A stretch of 56,031 nt of DNA from an uncultured Alphaproteobacteria bacterium (GTDB taxonomy: Bacteria; Pseudomonadota; Alphaproteobacteria; RF32; CAG-239), in the NCBI GenBank assembly GCA_902464275.1, contig CABQIK010000011.1:1-56031 (forward strand), read 5' to 3'. The number at the start of each line of letters is the position of its first letter. Positions within the stretch are counted from its first letter, which is position 1. Below are positions 42,480 through 50,751 of this stretch, piece by piece. Below the pieces are notes generated by a model, which had not been told where the DNA came from, searched no databases, and saw nothing but the letters and a program-made list of their open reading frames with translations. Both the position numbers and the translations under genes were made by a program.

Positions 42480-42637
42480 TACATCAGCCCCAACAACGCC
42501 GACGGCGCGCACACCGCAACCACCGCCAACACCAACAGCGCCAACACGCACAACTTAAACACCTGATTACGGCTTAATTTGTGAATAATCGCTTTGTGAA
42601 CCTCATATTTACAACTGTGCTTTTTACGTTTTATCAT
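42479..42637 (-). CDS. Small TM protein of the lysis cassette (holin candidate)
   Basis: A 52-residue protein: basic start MIKRKKHS, then one long hydrophobic helix FKLCVLALLVLAVVAVCAPS. It overlaps the lysozyme stop as ATGA (42634-42637) and the spanin start as TAATG. Single-TM small proteins at this place are often holins or antiholins; the assignment is by context. Confidence 0.6.
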   Translation of the reverse strand: MIKRKKHSCKYEVHKAIIHKLSRNQVFKLCVLALLVLAVVAVCAPSALLGLM

Positions 42638-43104
42638 ATTTCAAACCTCCCCGTTTCAATGGTTTTAGCAATACGCTCCGCCCGTTTGCCGACATCGCGC
42701 GCGTATTTTGAGTTTAAGCACTCTTTGGCGGCGCCGCGGTAATTGCCGATTTCAAGGTCGTACAGCATTTTTTTGAAACGCAGCAAACCTTTAATGCCCA
42801 AATTAAAGGCCATATCAAAAAGCGCGTACTTGCGTTCAGCGTCTAACATATTCCAACATGCAAGATTATTGCGGCAATCCGCCAACACGCGGCGAATATC
42901 ATTGCGCAGCAAATACTCCGCCGTTTCCAAACTTATGCCTTTGCTCCAGTCACCAACCACTTTTTTTTCAGCAGCGGTTAACGGATTGGTTACCAAATTT
43001 CGCCCCACGCCGATGGTTAAATACCCCTTCGGACAGTGATACGGCTTTAAGTTTAAGCCCTCGTGCATAATAAGCCGGTCGGCAATTTCTTTTGTGCTTA
43101 TCAT
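42634..43104 (-). CDS. Phage endolysin, GH24 lysozyme family
   Basis: A 156-residue muramidase that cuts the glycan strands of peptidoglycan. The catalytic pattern is Glu15-x8-Cys24-x5-Thr30 in HEGLNLKPYHCPKGYLTIG, the E-8-(D/C)-5-T arrangement of the family, with Cys in place of the T4 Asp20. The fold markers AFDMAFNLG and AERIAKTI follow. There is no signal anchor, so release depends on a holin. ATGA overlap at both ends (43101-43104 and 42634-42637). Confidence 0.88.
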   Translation of the reverse strand: MISTKEIADRLIMHEGLNLKPYHCPKGYLTIGVGRNLVTNPLTAAEKKVVGDWSKGISLETAEYLLRNDIRRVLADCRNNLACWNMLDAERKYALFDMAFNLGIKGLLRFKKMLYDLEIGNYRGAAKECLNSKYARDVGKRAERIAKTIETGRFEI

Positions 43105-43358
43105 GGCTTGCTCCGCTTAGTTTTTTCTTTGTAAAGTAGGTCAACTTTTACTTTAATTTCGGCAAGTAATCCGTTGTTTTTGTTCAAACAATCGGCGATT
43201 GTATCGTGTTTATGCTCAATAGCATCAATCCGCTTGCCGTGGCTTGCAAGGCGTTCTTCCTGCCTTGCCTTCCACTCGCCGAGCTTTACGATTAATGCCA
43301 GAAACCCCAAAATTGACGAGCAACCGCTGACCGCACCGACCAAATTTATAAATTCCAT
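43101..43358 (-). CDS. Small membrane coiled-coil protein of the lysis cassette
   Basis: An 85-residue protein with one TM segment (about residues 4-24, LVGAVSGCSSILGFLALIV) followed by a charged heptad-like helix (ERLASHGKRIDAIEHKHDTI). The layout recalls XhlA-type hemolysin or holin-accessory proteins. AGGAGA precedes the ATG at 43358. It overlaps the endolysin start (ATGA), which supports a lysis role. Confidence 0.6.
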   Translation of the reverse strand: MEFINLVGAVSGCSSILGFLALIVKLGEWKARQEERLASHGKRIDAIEHKHDTIADCLNKNNGLLAEIKVKVDLLYKEKTKRSKP

Positions 43359-43384
43359 ATTATTTTCTCCTATAAAACACAATG

Positions 43385-43415
43385 CCGCGCGATATTCATT
43401 CGCACGGCATTGTTT
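43385..43415 (-). other. Hairpin between fibre gene and lysis cassette
   Basis: ATGCCG/CGGCAT arms with GCG/CGC inside. There is no T-run, so it may be a processing or stability hairpin rather than a full terminator. Confidence 0.4.
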
Positions 43416-43428
43416 GATAATTAATTTG

Positions 43429-44553
43429 TTACTGCAAAATAATTGCCGGAATCACAAATCCGGTTTCCGGCACGGCTTTGGCGTAAATGCGCACATAACC
43501 GTTACCGGCGCTTGCCACCGGCGCATAATTTCCACTCTCGCACTGCTCCAAGCCGAAATTGACGGTAGGCACGTGTTCCGCCAAAGCGTCTGCCACCGCA
43601 ATATCCGCCCTAAACGGATAATCAGAATATGTTTCATCGGCAACGAATAAATCGCTCGTCACCACAACATTTTCTTCTTTTATCACCGGCGATGAATCTA
43701 AAATATCCTGCTTAATTTTAGCATATAAGCTTTCCAAATCAGCCGTATACTTATCATACGCCGCCTGCATTGCCGCAAGCGCCGTGTTCATCTGCTCAAT
43801 TACCGCATTAACATCAAGCTCTGAAATTTCCGCGGTGTTGTTGGCAACCTGCAAATAAAGGCAAAGCTTAACCGCCGGCGGCTGCACTGTGTCGCTGGCG
43901 CCGTAAATATCGCTTGACTTTGAGGCGTCAAACATTGTGGTGCGTTGCGCATGGCTACCGGAGCCGTCTTTAGAATCGGTGTGATAAAAATCACCGTTTT
44001 CAGAGTTATAAAACGCGCCGGACGGCTCGCCCATGCGGTACGGGCGCAAACTGCCGGTAATATTCGGCAATCCGGCTTTTTCCTCTTTGGCAAGCTCGCT
44101 TAACTCCGCAATGCTTGAAATAAATTTGCTGATTTTCGGCAACCGCACATGACCGTTTAAGCTGTCAATGTAAAAGCTTGCGCACTGCCCGTACGTTTCA
44201 AGCTTTTCGGCATATTCTTCCGCAGTTACGGTTTGTAAAGTTCCGAGTTTTGACATGGTATTGATTTTATTCCAAAACTGCGGGTACAAACTTTTACAGT
44301 TGGTAATGGTTTCACCGGTCCAAAGCGGATAAGCCCCGACCGGCGCCGTGCCTGAAAAACTGTAATAAACGTCTAACATTTCACGCGTCGGCTTGTTTTT
44401 TAAATCGGCTATCGCTTTACGAATGTCGTTTAAGTCAGCATTAATACCGTTGGCAAACGATTTAACCGCCTCAAAATTGGCGTTTACCTCCGATGCCACG
44501 GCTTTTTTGCCGCCCTCAAACTCATACGGATACACTAAATTAGTATCTGTCAT
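43429..44553 (-). CDS. Phage tail fibre or tail-collar-like protein
   Basis: A 374-residue protein. The N-terminal 60 residues are helical (FEAVKSFANGINADLNDIRK), the middle has the collar-like pattern NGHVRLPKISKF, GLPNITGSL, SDTVQPPAVKLCLYLQVAN, and a helical segment precedes a C-terminal beta-rich domain. This is common in distal fibres of podoviruses and myoviruses that bind the host surface. GGAGG precedes the ATG. Confidence 0.75.
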   Translation of the reverse strand: MTDTNLVYPYEFEGGKKAVASEVNANFEAVKSFANGINADLNDIRKAIADLKNKPTREMLDVYYSFSGTAPVGAYPLWTGETITNCKSLYPQFWNKINTMSKLGTLQTVTAEEYAEKLETYGQCASFYIDSLNGHVRLPKISKFISSIAELSELAKEEKAGLPNITGSLRPYRMGEPSGAFYNSENGDFYHTDSKDGSGSHAQRTTMFDASKSSDIYGASDTVQPPAVKLCLYLQVANNTAEISELDVNAVIEQMNTALAAMQAAYDKYTADLESLYAKIKQDILDSSPVIKEENVVVTSDLFVADETYSDYPFRADIAVADALAEHVPTVNFGLEQCESGNYAPVASAGNGYVRIYAKAVPETGFVIPAIILQ

Positions 44554-44580
44554 GTTATTTTCTCCTCCATAAAATGATAA

Positions 44581-45291
44581 CTAGAACAGATTATTCAGCT
44601 GTCCGCCGATGAGTGAGCCGATTTGCCCGCCGGCCGGACCGCCGAAATAATATCCGGCGCCGGCGCCAAGCAAATTGCCCCAATTAAGCTTTGAAGAGTT
44701 GTTATTTGCTAATTTGCCGGCATCGCCGCCTAATCCGCCCATGTTGTTCATATTGCCAAGCATACTTGCCAAACTGCTTATACCGCTGCTGTTAAACTCG
44801 TTAGCATTTTGAGCATTGCGTAATGCCTGCTGATATAAATTGCCGCTCAGATTGCCGATACCCATCATATTTGAATACGGAACCTGATAATAGCCGAACA
44901 AATTATTGAGCATATTGGCGTTGCGGGTATCTTCGTTGGCCATGGCGTCGGTTTCAAGATCGGCAAGTTTACCCGCAAACTGACCGCTCATTTGATTAAT
45001 GCTTGAACCGCGTGTTAAACCGCGGCTTGCAAGCGGATTAATCAAATTATTTTCAAAGCTTTGGTTGGCCAACCGATTGCGCTGCGCGGTCTGCGCCTTA
45101 AAAATATTACTGTTATACGTCGGGTTTACTAACTGCTCCATATACTGCGGAATATACTTTCCGGTCATATTTATCAATTTGGTTTCAAAATCTGACGGAT
45201 TATAAGTTGTTCCGTATTTATTGGTTGTGGCAGAACCGTATAAATTTCCGCTTGAAAATGTTTGCGGTTTTGCCTTTATTTTACTAGACAT
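44581..45291 (-). CDS. Putative internal virion or ejection protein
   Basis: A 236-residue protein rich in Asn, Gly and Leu, with a C-terminal LLGAGAGYYFGGPAGGQIG that looks membrane-active. The position between tail and fibre genes and the composition resemble ejection proteins that form the trans-envelope channel. Its ATG overlaps the stop of the preceding gene by 8 bases. Confidence 0.55.
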   Translation of the reverse strand: MSSKIKAKPQTFSSGNLYGSATTNKYGTTYNPSDFETKLINMTGKYIPQYMEQLVNPTYNSNIFKAQTAQRNRLANQSFENNLINPLASRGLTRGSSINQMSGQFAGKLADLETDAMANEDTRNANMLNNLFGYYQVPYSNMMGIGNLSGNLYQQALRNAQNANEFNSSGISSLASMLGNMNNMGGLGGDAGKLANNNSSKLNWGNLLGAGAGYYFGGPAGGQIGSLIGGQLNNLF

Positions 45292-45685
45292 TTTGTTTCT
45301 CCTTTAATGTTGATTTTTTTAAAAGTTGATTTTTGCGGCTATACCATTTGAACCCCGCCCGCTTTAACGCGATTACCGCGTTAAGATGTCGGGTATGGGC
45401 ATACAGCTCATCAAACATTGCCGCAATTTGGCGAATGGCTTCCACCGCCTCTTTATGATGTTTGCGAACCATATATCCTCCCAAATAATTTTTGTTATCG
45501 TCTTTACCCTGATAAACAAAGGCCGAGCCGATATATCCTTGCTGATAGACATTAAAAAAACGGCTGTTGGCAAGTATGCCCTCAAAGCCGTTTTCATCAT
45601 CTAAGTTTTGCCGGTTAAGCTCAAAAAGCTCATGGGCTTTATCCTTTTCAAAGAACGGACTGTCCTTTTCAATTAACACTACCAC
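45284..45685 (-). CDS. Phage structural-region protein, GNAT-like
   Basis: A 133-residue protein with FFNVYQQGYIGSAFVYQG and VRKHHKEAVEAIRQIAAMFDEL, which looks like the middle of an acetyltransferase-type fold often found among podovirus tail genes. The CoA loop is not obvious. It starts with GTG at 45685 after a strong AAGGAGGAG. Confidence 0.5.
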   Translation of the reverse strand: MVVLIEKDSPFFEKDKAHELFELNRQNLDDENGFEGILANSRFFNVYQQGYIGSAFVYQGKDDNKNYLGGYMVRKHHKEAVEAIRQIAAMFDELYAHTRHLNAVIALKRAGFKWYSRKNQLLKKSTLKEKQNV

Positions 45686-45697
45686 GGTTACTCCTCC

Positions 45698-45913
45698 TTA
45701 TTTGATGATTTTTACTTCTACCGGCGTTGTATCTACTTCTTCCATTTGCTTTTTTTCATTATACAATCCGGCAAGTTTACCTTTAAGCTCTTCCGCTTTA
45801 AGCGCCAAGCTTACGTTTTCTTGCGAGATTGCCATGTCTTGCAAACGGGTCAAAGTATCAAAGCTTTCAGCCGGCTGATACGAAACCTTGCCGGCCGCTG
45901 TTTTTTTCTTCAT
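45698..45913 (-). CDS. Small helical phage protein
   Basis: A 71-residue protein, basic at the start and then a long amphipathic helix (SLALKAEELKGKLAGLYNEK). Not recognised; perhaps a small tail or head accessory protein. AAGGAGG precedes the ATG. Confidence 0.5.
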   Translation of the reverse strand: MKKKTAAGKVSYQPAESFDTLTRLQDMAISQENVSLALKAEELKGKLAGLYNEKKQMEEVDTTPVEVKIIK

Positions 45914-45934
45914 ACATGCCTCCTTATTAAGATG

Positions 45935-47521
45935 TTATCCCAAACTTTTGGTTTTGGCGCGAACTCGCTTAAATTCAATGCGCTTAATGGCAAATTCCTG
46001 GGTCGGTTCTTTGGTGAAAATTTTTATTTGCAACTGCTTAAACGGCAAAACTCCGTCTAAGTTAAACATTGCGGTATTTTTATCGGAACTTACCCAAATT
46101 CCGCCATTTTTATCATCAGCATCAGTCGCCCACCTGCCGCCGTTTTCATCGGTTTCGGATTGCGCCCATATCAAATATCCTTTAAGCGTTTTTACAATGT
46201 GTTTAATACGGCTTTTTTCAGGCTTGTCGTCATATATAAACTCAATGTAAAAATTGTTTTCAGAGTTATAATCAAAGGTCAAAATCATCGGCATTTTCGG
46301 GATTTTGATGTTGCTGTCGCTGCGCAAATTGATAATGTTCATTTTATATTCGGACGAAATAAAAGCGCCGTCAAAAGTTGTGCCGACATATTCTTTCAGC
46401 ACCTTGTTGCCGGCCGCCGAATATAACGCGTCTTTAATAAGCGCCAACGCCCTGATATTGTCTTGGGCTTTACGCTCGCTCCACTCCCCGTTCAGATAAT
46501 CGTAAATCAAAATTGCATTGCGAGTTTCATACGGTAATTTAAGCCATATTTCGCTTTTGTTGCCGTGAATATAACTTATCATCTCGGTCTGATTGATTTT
46601 ACGCTCATCTATTGACTGGAAATAAGAAATAACGTTATTGGCAAGTCCTTCGCTCGGACGCGTTTGCCCGCTGTCAAGCAGATAATACGCAAACACGTTT
46701 TTGGCCTTGTCGTCATAATAAAACAGCTTGTTATCAAACTTGATAACCGATTTAAATGACGCGCAGCCGCCGCCTGAAGCGCCGCCGCGTTCAAAATCGG
46801 CCGCGTTTCCGGGGTTGCCGCGAAAATACACCGAATAGTCCGCGGTAAACGCTATCAGTTTGTTGTTATAATAAACAACAGCAGTTACATCGCGGTCAAA
46901 TTCCTGATACGCCGGTCCGGTAATAATATCGGGATTACTTGAACTCCAATCAAAGATATTATTCTGCGCCGACCAATGTACCCGATTTTTGCAAAAAGTT
47001 ACCAATCTGCTGTCTTGCGCCTCAAGCCCCAGACCGCGAATTTCGCGACCTTCGGCATCGGTGGCGCCAAGCCGTTTAATTCTGTCCGATTCCACTGCCT
47101 GCGCCATGCAAACCGCAACATAATCGTCTATGCCGTTTGTGAACACAAACCAATCGTTATACCCTTGCGCTATGGTTATGCCGTTGCAATTATCGCTGAC
47201 TGCCAAACTGTCATCAAGCAGGCTGAGTTCAGTATTGTCATTAAGCAAATACAAATAGCCTTTTTCATCATCAGTGGCATAAATAAACCAATATGACGTG
47301 CCGTTTTGCATGCTTTCAAACTGCCCGACAACCGTTTTGCCCACATCTTTAACCGCCTTATTGCCTTTGGCGGTAAAGAGCGCGATATTACGACTGTTTT
47401 CAGTGTTTTTAAGCTCAACATTGCTGCATTTTACCGCAGAGACGGTTCCGCTTGAAGTTACATCAACAACCGGATTGCAATAACGAATGCCGCGAAAATT
47501 TTCAATAAACAATGTTTGCAT
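45935..47521 (-). CDS. Tail stabilisation/hub protein (P22 gp10-like position)
   Basis: A 528-residue protein made of short beta-strand repeats (WFIYATDDEKGYLYLLND, WFVFTNGIDDYVAV, KLIAFTADYSVYFRGN), suggestive of a beta-propeller. It follows the adaptor gene, the place occupied by the P22 gp10 tail protein and similar proteins. GGAGG precedes the ATG. The role in closing the portal channel is inferred from order. Confidence 0.65.
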   Translation of the reverse strand: MQTLFIENFRGIRYCNPVVDVTSSGTVSAVKCSNVELKNTENSRNIALFTAKGNKAVKDVGKTVVGQFESMQNGTSYWFIYATDDEKGYLYLLNDNTELSLLDDSLAVSDNCNGITIAQGYNDWFVFTNGIDDYVAVCMAQAVESDRIKRLGATDAEGREIRGLGLEAQDSRLVTFCKNRVHWSAQNNIFDWSSSNPDIITGPAYQEFDRDVTAVVYYNNKLIAFTADYSVYFRGNPGNAADFERGGASGGGCASFKSVIKFDNKLFYYDDKAKNVFAYYLLDSGQTRPSEGLANNVISYFQSIDERKINQTEMISYIHGNKSEIWLKLPYETRNAILIYDYLNGEWSERKAQDNIRALALIKDALYSAAGNKVLKEYVGTTFDGAFISSEYKMNIINLRSDSNIKIPKMPMILTFDYNSENNFYIEFIYDDKPEKSRIKHIVKTLKGYLIWAQSETDENGGRWATDADDKNGGIWVSSDKNTAMFNLDGVLPFKQLQIKIFTKEPTQEFAIKRIEFKRVRAKTKSLG

Positions 47522-47532
47522 ACCAACCTCCG

Positions 47533-48198
47533 TTAAACTACAAAGCGGTGCTCGCGCTTAACGCCGGTCATAGTAAGCAAAGCTCCGTACGCTTCCATAA
47601 ATTCTTTTTGATACGGTTGATAATTTTCATCGGTCTTATCGGCAATCAGATACTCCATTGCTTTAGTGTTCAGGCAATGCAAATAAGCGTCTTCAATGCT
47701 TTTATCTTCCGGCAGATTCAACATATCGTCCATATCTTCCAAATTAACCTTTAAGCTTCCGTCCTGCCCTTTGGCCTTAAAGTTGGTGATGTACCTTATC
47801 AGCATGGTGCAATCTTGCTCGGCTTTAGGATAAAAATGAATTTCCGCTCCTTCATCGCCAAATTCGCACCAGTAACAAATCGGATTGCCTTTTGCTTCAG
47901 AGGATAAAAAATCGGCGTCGGTCGGTTTAATTTCTTCAAGATAACAGCCCCGCCCTTCAATCCAAATATTGAGAATATTGCCTTTGGGCGCCAACATGGC
48001 GTTTTGCCCCTTATTGACTTTTACCGCCTCTTTTTTAATTTTAAACGGAAAATCATCAAGTCCCCATATAAACGAGTTAGCCTGCGCAACCGCCAACTTA
48101 ACGGCTTTTTGCACTTCGGCAAACGAGGTCGGATCCGGGTCAACCACCGACCACCGCATATTGGAAATATCGCGGATTATATCAAAATATGTTTTCAT
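47533..48198 (-). CDS. Head-tail adaptor protein (P22 gp4-like position)
   Basis: A 221-residue protein with a helical N-terminus (FAEVQKAVKLAVAQANSFIW) and a beta-rich middle, ending in helices. The length, gene order and type of sequence fit podoviral adaptor proteins that bind the portal. Its ATG overlaps the preceding stop (ATGA, 48195-48198). Confidence 0.65.
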   Translation of the reverse strand: MKTYFDIIRDISNMRWSVVDPDPTSFAEVQKAVKLAVAQANSFIWGLDDFPFKIKKEAVKVNKGQNAMLAPKGNILNIWIEGRGCYLEEIKPTDADFLSSEAKGNPICYWCEFGDEGAEIHFYPKAEQDCTMLIRYITNFKAKGQDGSLKVNLEDMDDMLNLPEDKSIEDAYLHCLNTKAMEYLIADKTDENYQPYQKEFMEAYGALLTMTGVKREHRFVV

Positions 48199-48443
48199 TT
48201 TGCTTTCTCCTTGCCAAAGCGCTCAAACAAAAATCCGTTTTCGCTGATTTTTTTGCAGCCTTTCAGAGCTTTTTTCTTGCCCTCCGCGCTTAACATTTCA
48301 GCAACCATGCGGCCGCTGTACAAACTGCTTCCGCATCCTGATTTAGTAACTTTCCAAACAAAGTCAGAAGTTAAATATTGTTTTTGCGCCGCCGGCTTTA
48401 CTGCCTCGGCTTTGCCAAGAATTTTATTTTCAAGTTCAGTCAT
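48195..48443 (-). CDS. Unrecognised 82-aa phage protein
   Basis: A small basic protein located between coat and adaptor genes. AAAGGA precedes the ATG. It has no known motif; translation is coupled to the adaptor gene by an ATGA overlap. Confidence 0.5.
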   Translation of the reverse strand: MTELENKILGKAEAVKPAAQKQYLTSDFVWKVTKSGCGSSLYSGRMVAEMLSAEGKKKALKGCKKISENGFLFERFGKEKAK

Positions 48444-48451
48444 AACGTTTT

Positions 48452-48490
48452 CCTTTCAATACTGAAAGGGCGCAGCCTAAGCCGCGCCCC
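48452..48490 (-). other. Hairpins downstream of the coat gene
   Basis: Two stems: GGGCGC/GCGCCC (48468-48489) and CTTTCA/TGAAAG (about 48454-48469). Without a T-run; it may be a partial terminator or stabiliser of the abundant coat mRNA. Confidence 0.4.
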
Positions 48491-48511
48491 TTGATCAATT
48501 ATTGTTTCAAA

Positions 48512-49513
48512 TTAATCTCCGCCGGTTCCGCCTTCAGATTGACTGGAATCGGTATTATTTTTGGTATCAGTATCAGAAGCTGCTGTTTCAAGCATAGAAT
48601 CAGCGGCGCTGACGTCAACCGTCATACCTGCCAAAGCTTTCGGCAAAACAACCTTTTTACCGTAAACATACAAGCCGCGAATATTATCGCCGAAAAACTT
48701 GTCGTCACGAATGCTTTCAACTTTGCAAACATTGCCGACGTATGCGATTGCATCGTTAATACCGGCCATAATGTTTACTTTGTTGGCGGTTGTCGGCAGG
48801 TTGGTTGATACCAAAACATCAAGTCCGGCAATGGTGCCGATTGAACCTTCGCGCAGTACTCTGTCGCCGGCCTGAGTTGAGTGAATAAAATCAGGCGATT
48901 GCAACAAAATAGCCTCAACATCAGGGTTGATAATTACATAAGGCATAGCTTCGCCGCCGGCCTGATTGTTTTTAAATACCTGATCGTTTTTGGCCTGAAT
49001 GGCATTGTTGTTTTTTAAGGTTTTAGAAAGCCATACCAAACATTTGTACGCGTTGCTCGGGGTTAAAGTGATGTTGCTTAATTTGTTGGCTTCCGGAATT
49101 TCGGAAAATGCCGACAAAATAAAGGTATCTTTGGTTAAGTCAATCGCCGTTTTGGCTCTGGCCTCAAATTTTTGCTGCAAATCTTTAATATTTGATTGTT
49201 CTCTGGTAATATCCGAAATAAAAATACCAAAGGCTTTTGACTGATCAAGCTTTAACTGCTGCGAGGTTGCGTCAACGCGCTGATAAGTTACGCCTCCGTC
49301 ATTTACATCTTCGGAATAATCTGAGATGGTAACATCGCCAAGCTGACCGATATTTACGGTATCGCCGAAACTCAAGTCATCATTTTCATGAACGAGGGTT
49401 ACAATTTTCATGCCGACGCCGGATTTATCCAAAGTTTTGTTTAAGTTCATACCCCAAACTTCAGGAATAATGGCGGCAGCCTGACGGTTTAAATTAGTTG
49501 CATTAGTAGACAT
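48512..49513 (-). CDS. Major capsid (coat) protein
   Basis: A 333-residue protein in the coat position directly after the scaffold. The N-terminus NRQAAAIIPEVWGMNLNKTL, the inner GDTVNIGQLGDVTISDY, VTYQRVDATSQQLKLDQSKAFGIF and SIGTIAGLDVLVSTNLP segments are typical of HK97-fold coat proteins of podoviruses. The last 30 residues are low-complexity Ser/Asp/Thr/Gly. AGGAGA precedes the ATG. Confidence 0.82.
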   Translation of the reverse strand: MSTNATNLNRQAAAIIPEVWGMNLNKTLDKSGVGMKIVTLVHENDDLSFGDTVNIGQLGDVTISDYSEDVNDGGVTYQRVDATSQQLKLDQSKAFGIFISDITREQSNIKDLQQKFEARAKTAIDLTKDTFILSAFSEIPEANKLSNITLTPSNAYKCLVWLSKTLKNNNAIQAKNDQVFKNNQAGGEAMPYVIINPDVEAILLQSPDFIHSTQAGDRVLREGSIGTIAGLDVLVSTNLPTTANKVNIMAGINDAIAYVGNVCKVESIRDDKFFGDNIRGLYVYGKKVVLPKALAGMTVDVSAADSMLETAASDTDTKNNTDSSQSEGGTGGD

Positions 49514-49538
49514 ATTTTTTCTCCTGTAAAAAATTAAA

Positions 49539-50531
49539 TTATTTAGTTAACATACGCGGAAGCTTGCCTTGTTTTTCCAACAAAACCTGCTCCACAATTA
49601 AATCATATTTTTCGGCTTCCTCTTCCGGAGATAATGCGTAATACTCCTTTTTAGTAAGCCATTTTTTGGTTTTGACACGAGCATTGTTATTCAAGGGCGT
49701 TTGCAAGCCTTCCTGCGCCGCTGAATTTTGATACTTCATGTCATGTTCGGTTTGATATTTTTTAACGGCCTCGGCAGCAACGGCATCGGTCAGCTCTTTA
49801 AGCGCGAACAAATCAACCTTTCCGTCGGTTATATCCATCGCTTGTTTAATGAGCTCTTCTTTTAAGGGCGAATCAACCCATTGCGCGTTGCTGTTCCGAA
49901 ACTCGCCGATTTTACGATTGTAACGAATGTCTTTTTCTTCAGCGCGAACGGCATCATATTCTCCTCGGCGGGAGTTTTTATACAATGCCGCGTCTTCTGA
50001 AGCCAAAGCCACCACTTCAGGTGAAAAACAGCGGCGCAAATCGGCAAAATCAGCGTCGCTGCCTCCGTTACGACAACGGCTTATAAGCTCTGAAACTTTA
50101 AGCTGCTCTTGCGGACTGAGCGTATACCCCGCCGCCAAAGCATAATTATCAAGTTCATGCTTACGAACATCAGATGTTAATGCCATATCAAGCCGATCGG
50201 CATAACCCTGACGCCGCGCAATACCATCTTGTTCATAGGTTTCGGAAAGATACTTATACTGATTAAGCTGCTTTTCCAAATCCGCGACTTTTGTAATTGC
50301 GCGTTCCGCTTCTTTATAGCCCTTGCGGGCATCTTCCATAGTTTTAAATTTGCCGAAAATAAGTTCATTATCTTCAGCCGGTTCATCTGTAACATCAGCT
50401 TCATCAAGAGCGTTTGCAGGCTCAAGCGCTTCTTTTTGCGGCTCTGAAGCAGAGGTATCGCGCAAAGACACATCGCTTGAGGTATCTGTAACTTCTGTGT
50501 TTGAAGGTGTTGATTTATCAGTTGTTTCCAT
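49539..50531 (-). CDS. Capsid scaffold protein
   Basis: A 330-residue, strongly charged helical protein with an acidic Ser/Thr-rich start (METTDKSTPSN) and a helical body, ending in LVEQVLLEKQGKLPR. Position between portal and coat and composition fit a scaffold. The ATG at 50531 has AGGAGA directly upstream; a longer start at 50555 overlaps the preceding gene. Confidence 0.7.
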   Translation of the reverse strand: METTDKSTPSNTEVTDTSSDVSLRDTSASEPQKEALEPANALDEADVTDEPAEDNELIFGKFKTMEDARKGYKEAERAITKVADLEKQLNQYKYLSETYEQDGIARRQGYADRLDMALTSDVRKHELDNYALAAGYTLSPQEQLKVSELISRCRNGGSDADFADLRRCFSPEVVALASEDAALYKNSRRGEYDAVRAEEKDIRYNRKIGEFRNSNAQWVDSPLKEELIKQAMDITDGKVDLFALKELTDAVAAEAVKKYQTEHDMKYQNSAAQEGLQTPLNNNARVKTKKWLTKKEYYALSPEEEAEKYDLIVEQVLLEKQGKLPRMLTK

Positions 50532-50535
50532 ATTT

Positions 50536-50736
50536 TTATCTCCTGTTAATTTCATTTAACTGCCGACATTTTTCATCTATTTCATTTAGATGATTTATCA
50601 GCATTCCCATTCCTTTTATCCATTCGGCATTGCTATTACTGCGGTTTGAAACTTCCACCATAAAATCGGTAAGGTAGCATAACAACAGCCGACCCTTATC
50701 GGAGCGTAGAAATTCGCGTAGTTCTATCAATTCCAT
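50536..50736 (-). CDS. Unrecognised 66-aa phage protein
   Basis: A small helical protein (MELIELREFLRSDKG) between portal and scaffold. GGAG precedes the ATG. Its stop is four bases before the scaffold ATG. It has no known motif. Confidence 0.5.
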   Translation of the reverse strand: MELIELREFLRSDKGRLLLCYLTDFMVEVSNRSNSNAEWIKGMGMLINHLNEIDEKCRQLNEINRR

Positions 50737-50751
50737 AGATAAATTCTCCGC

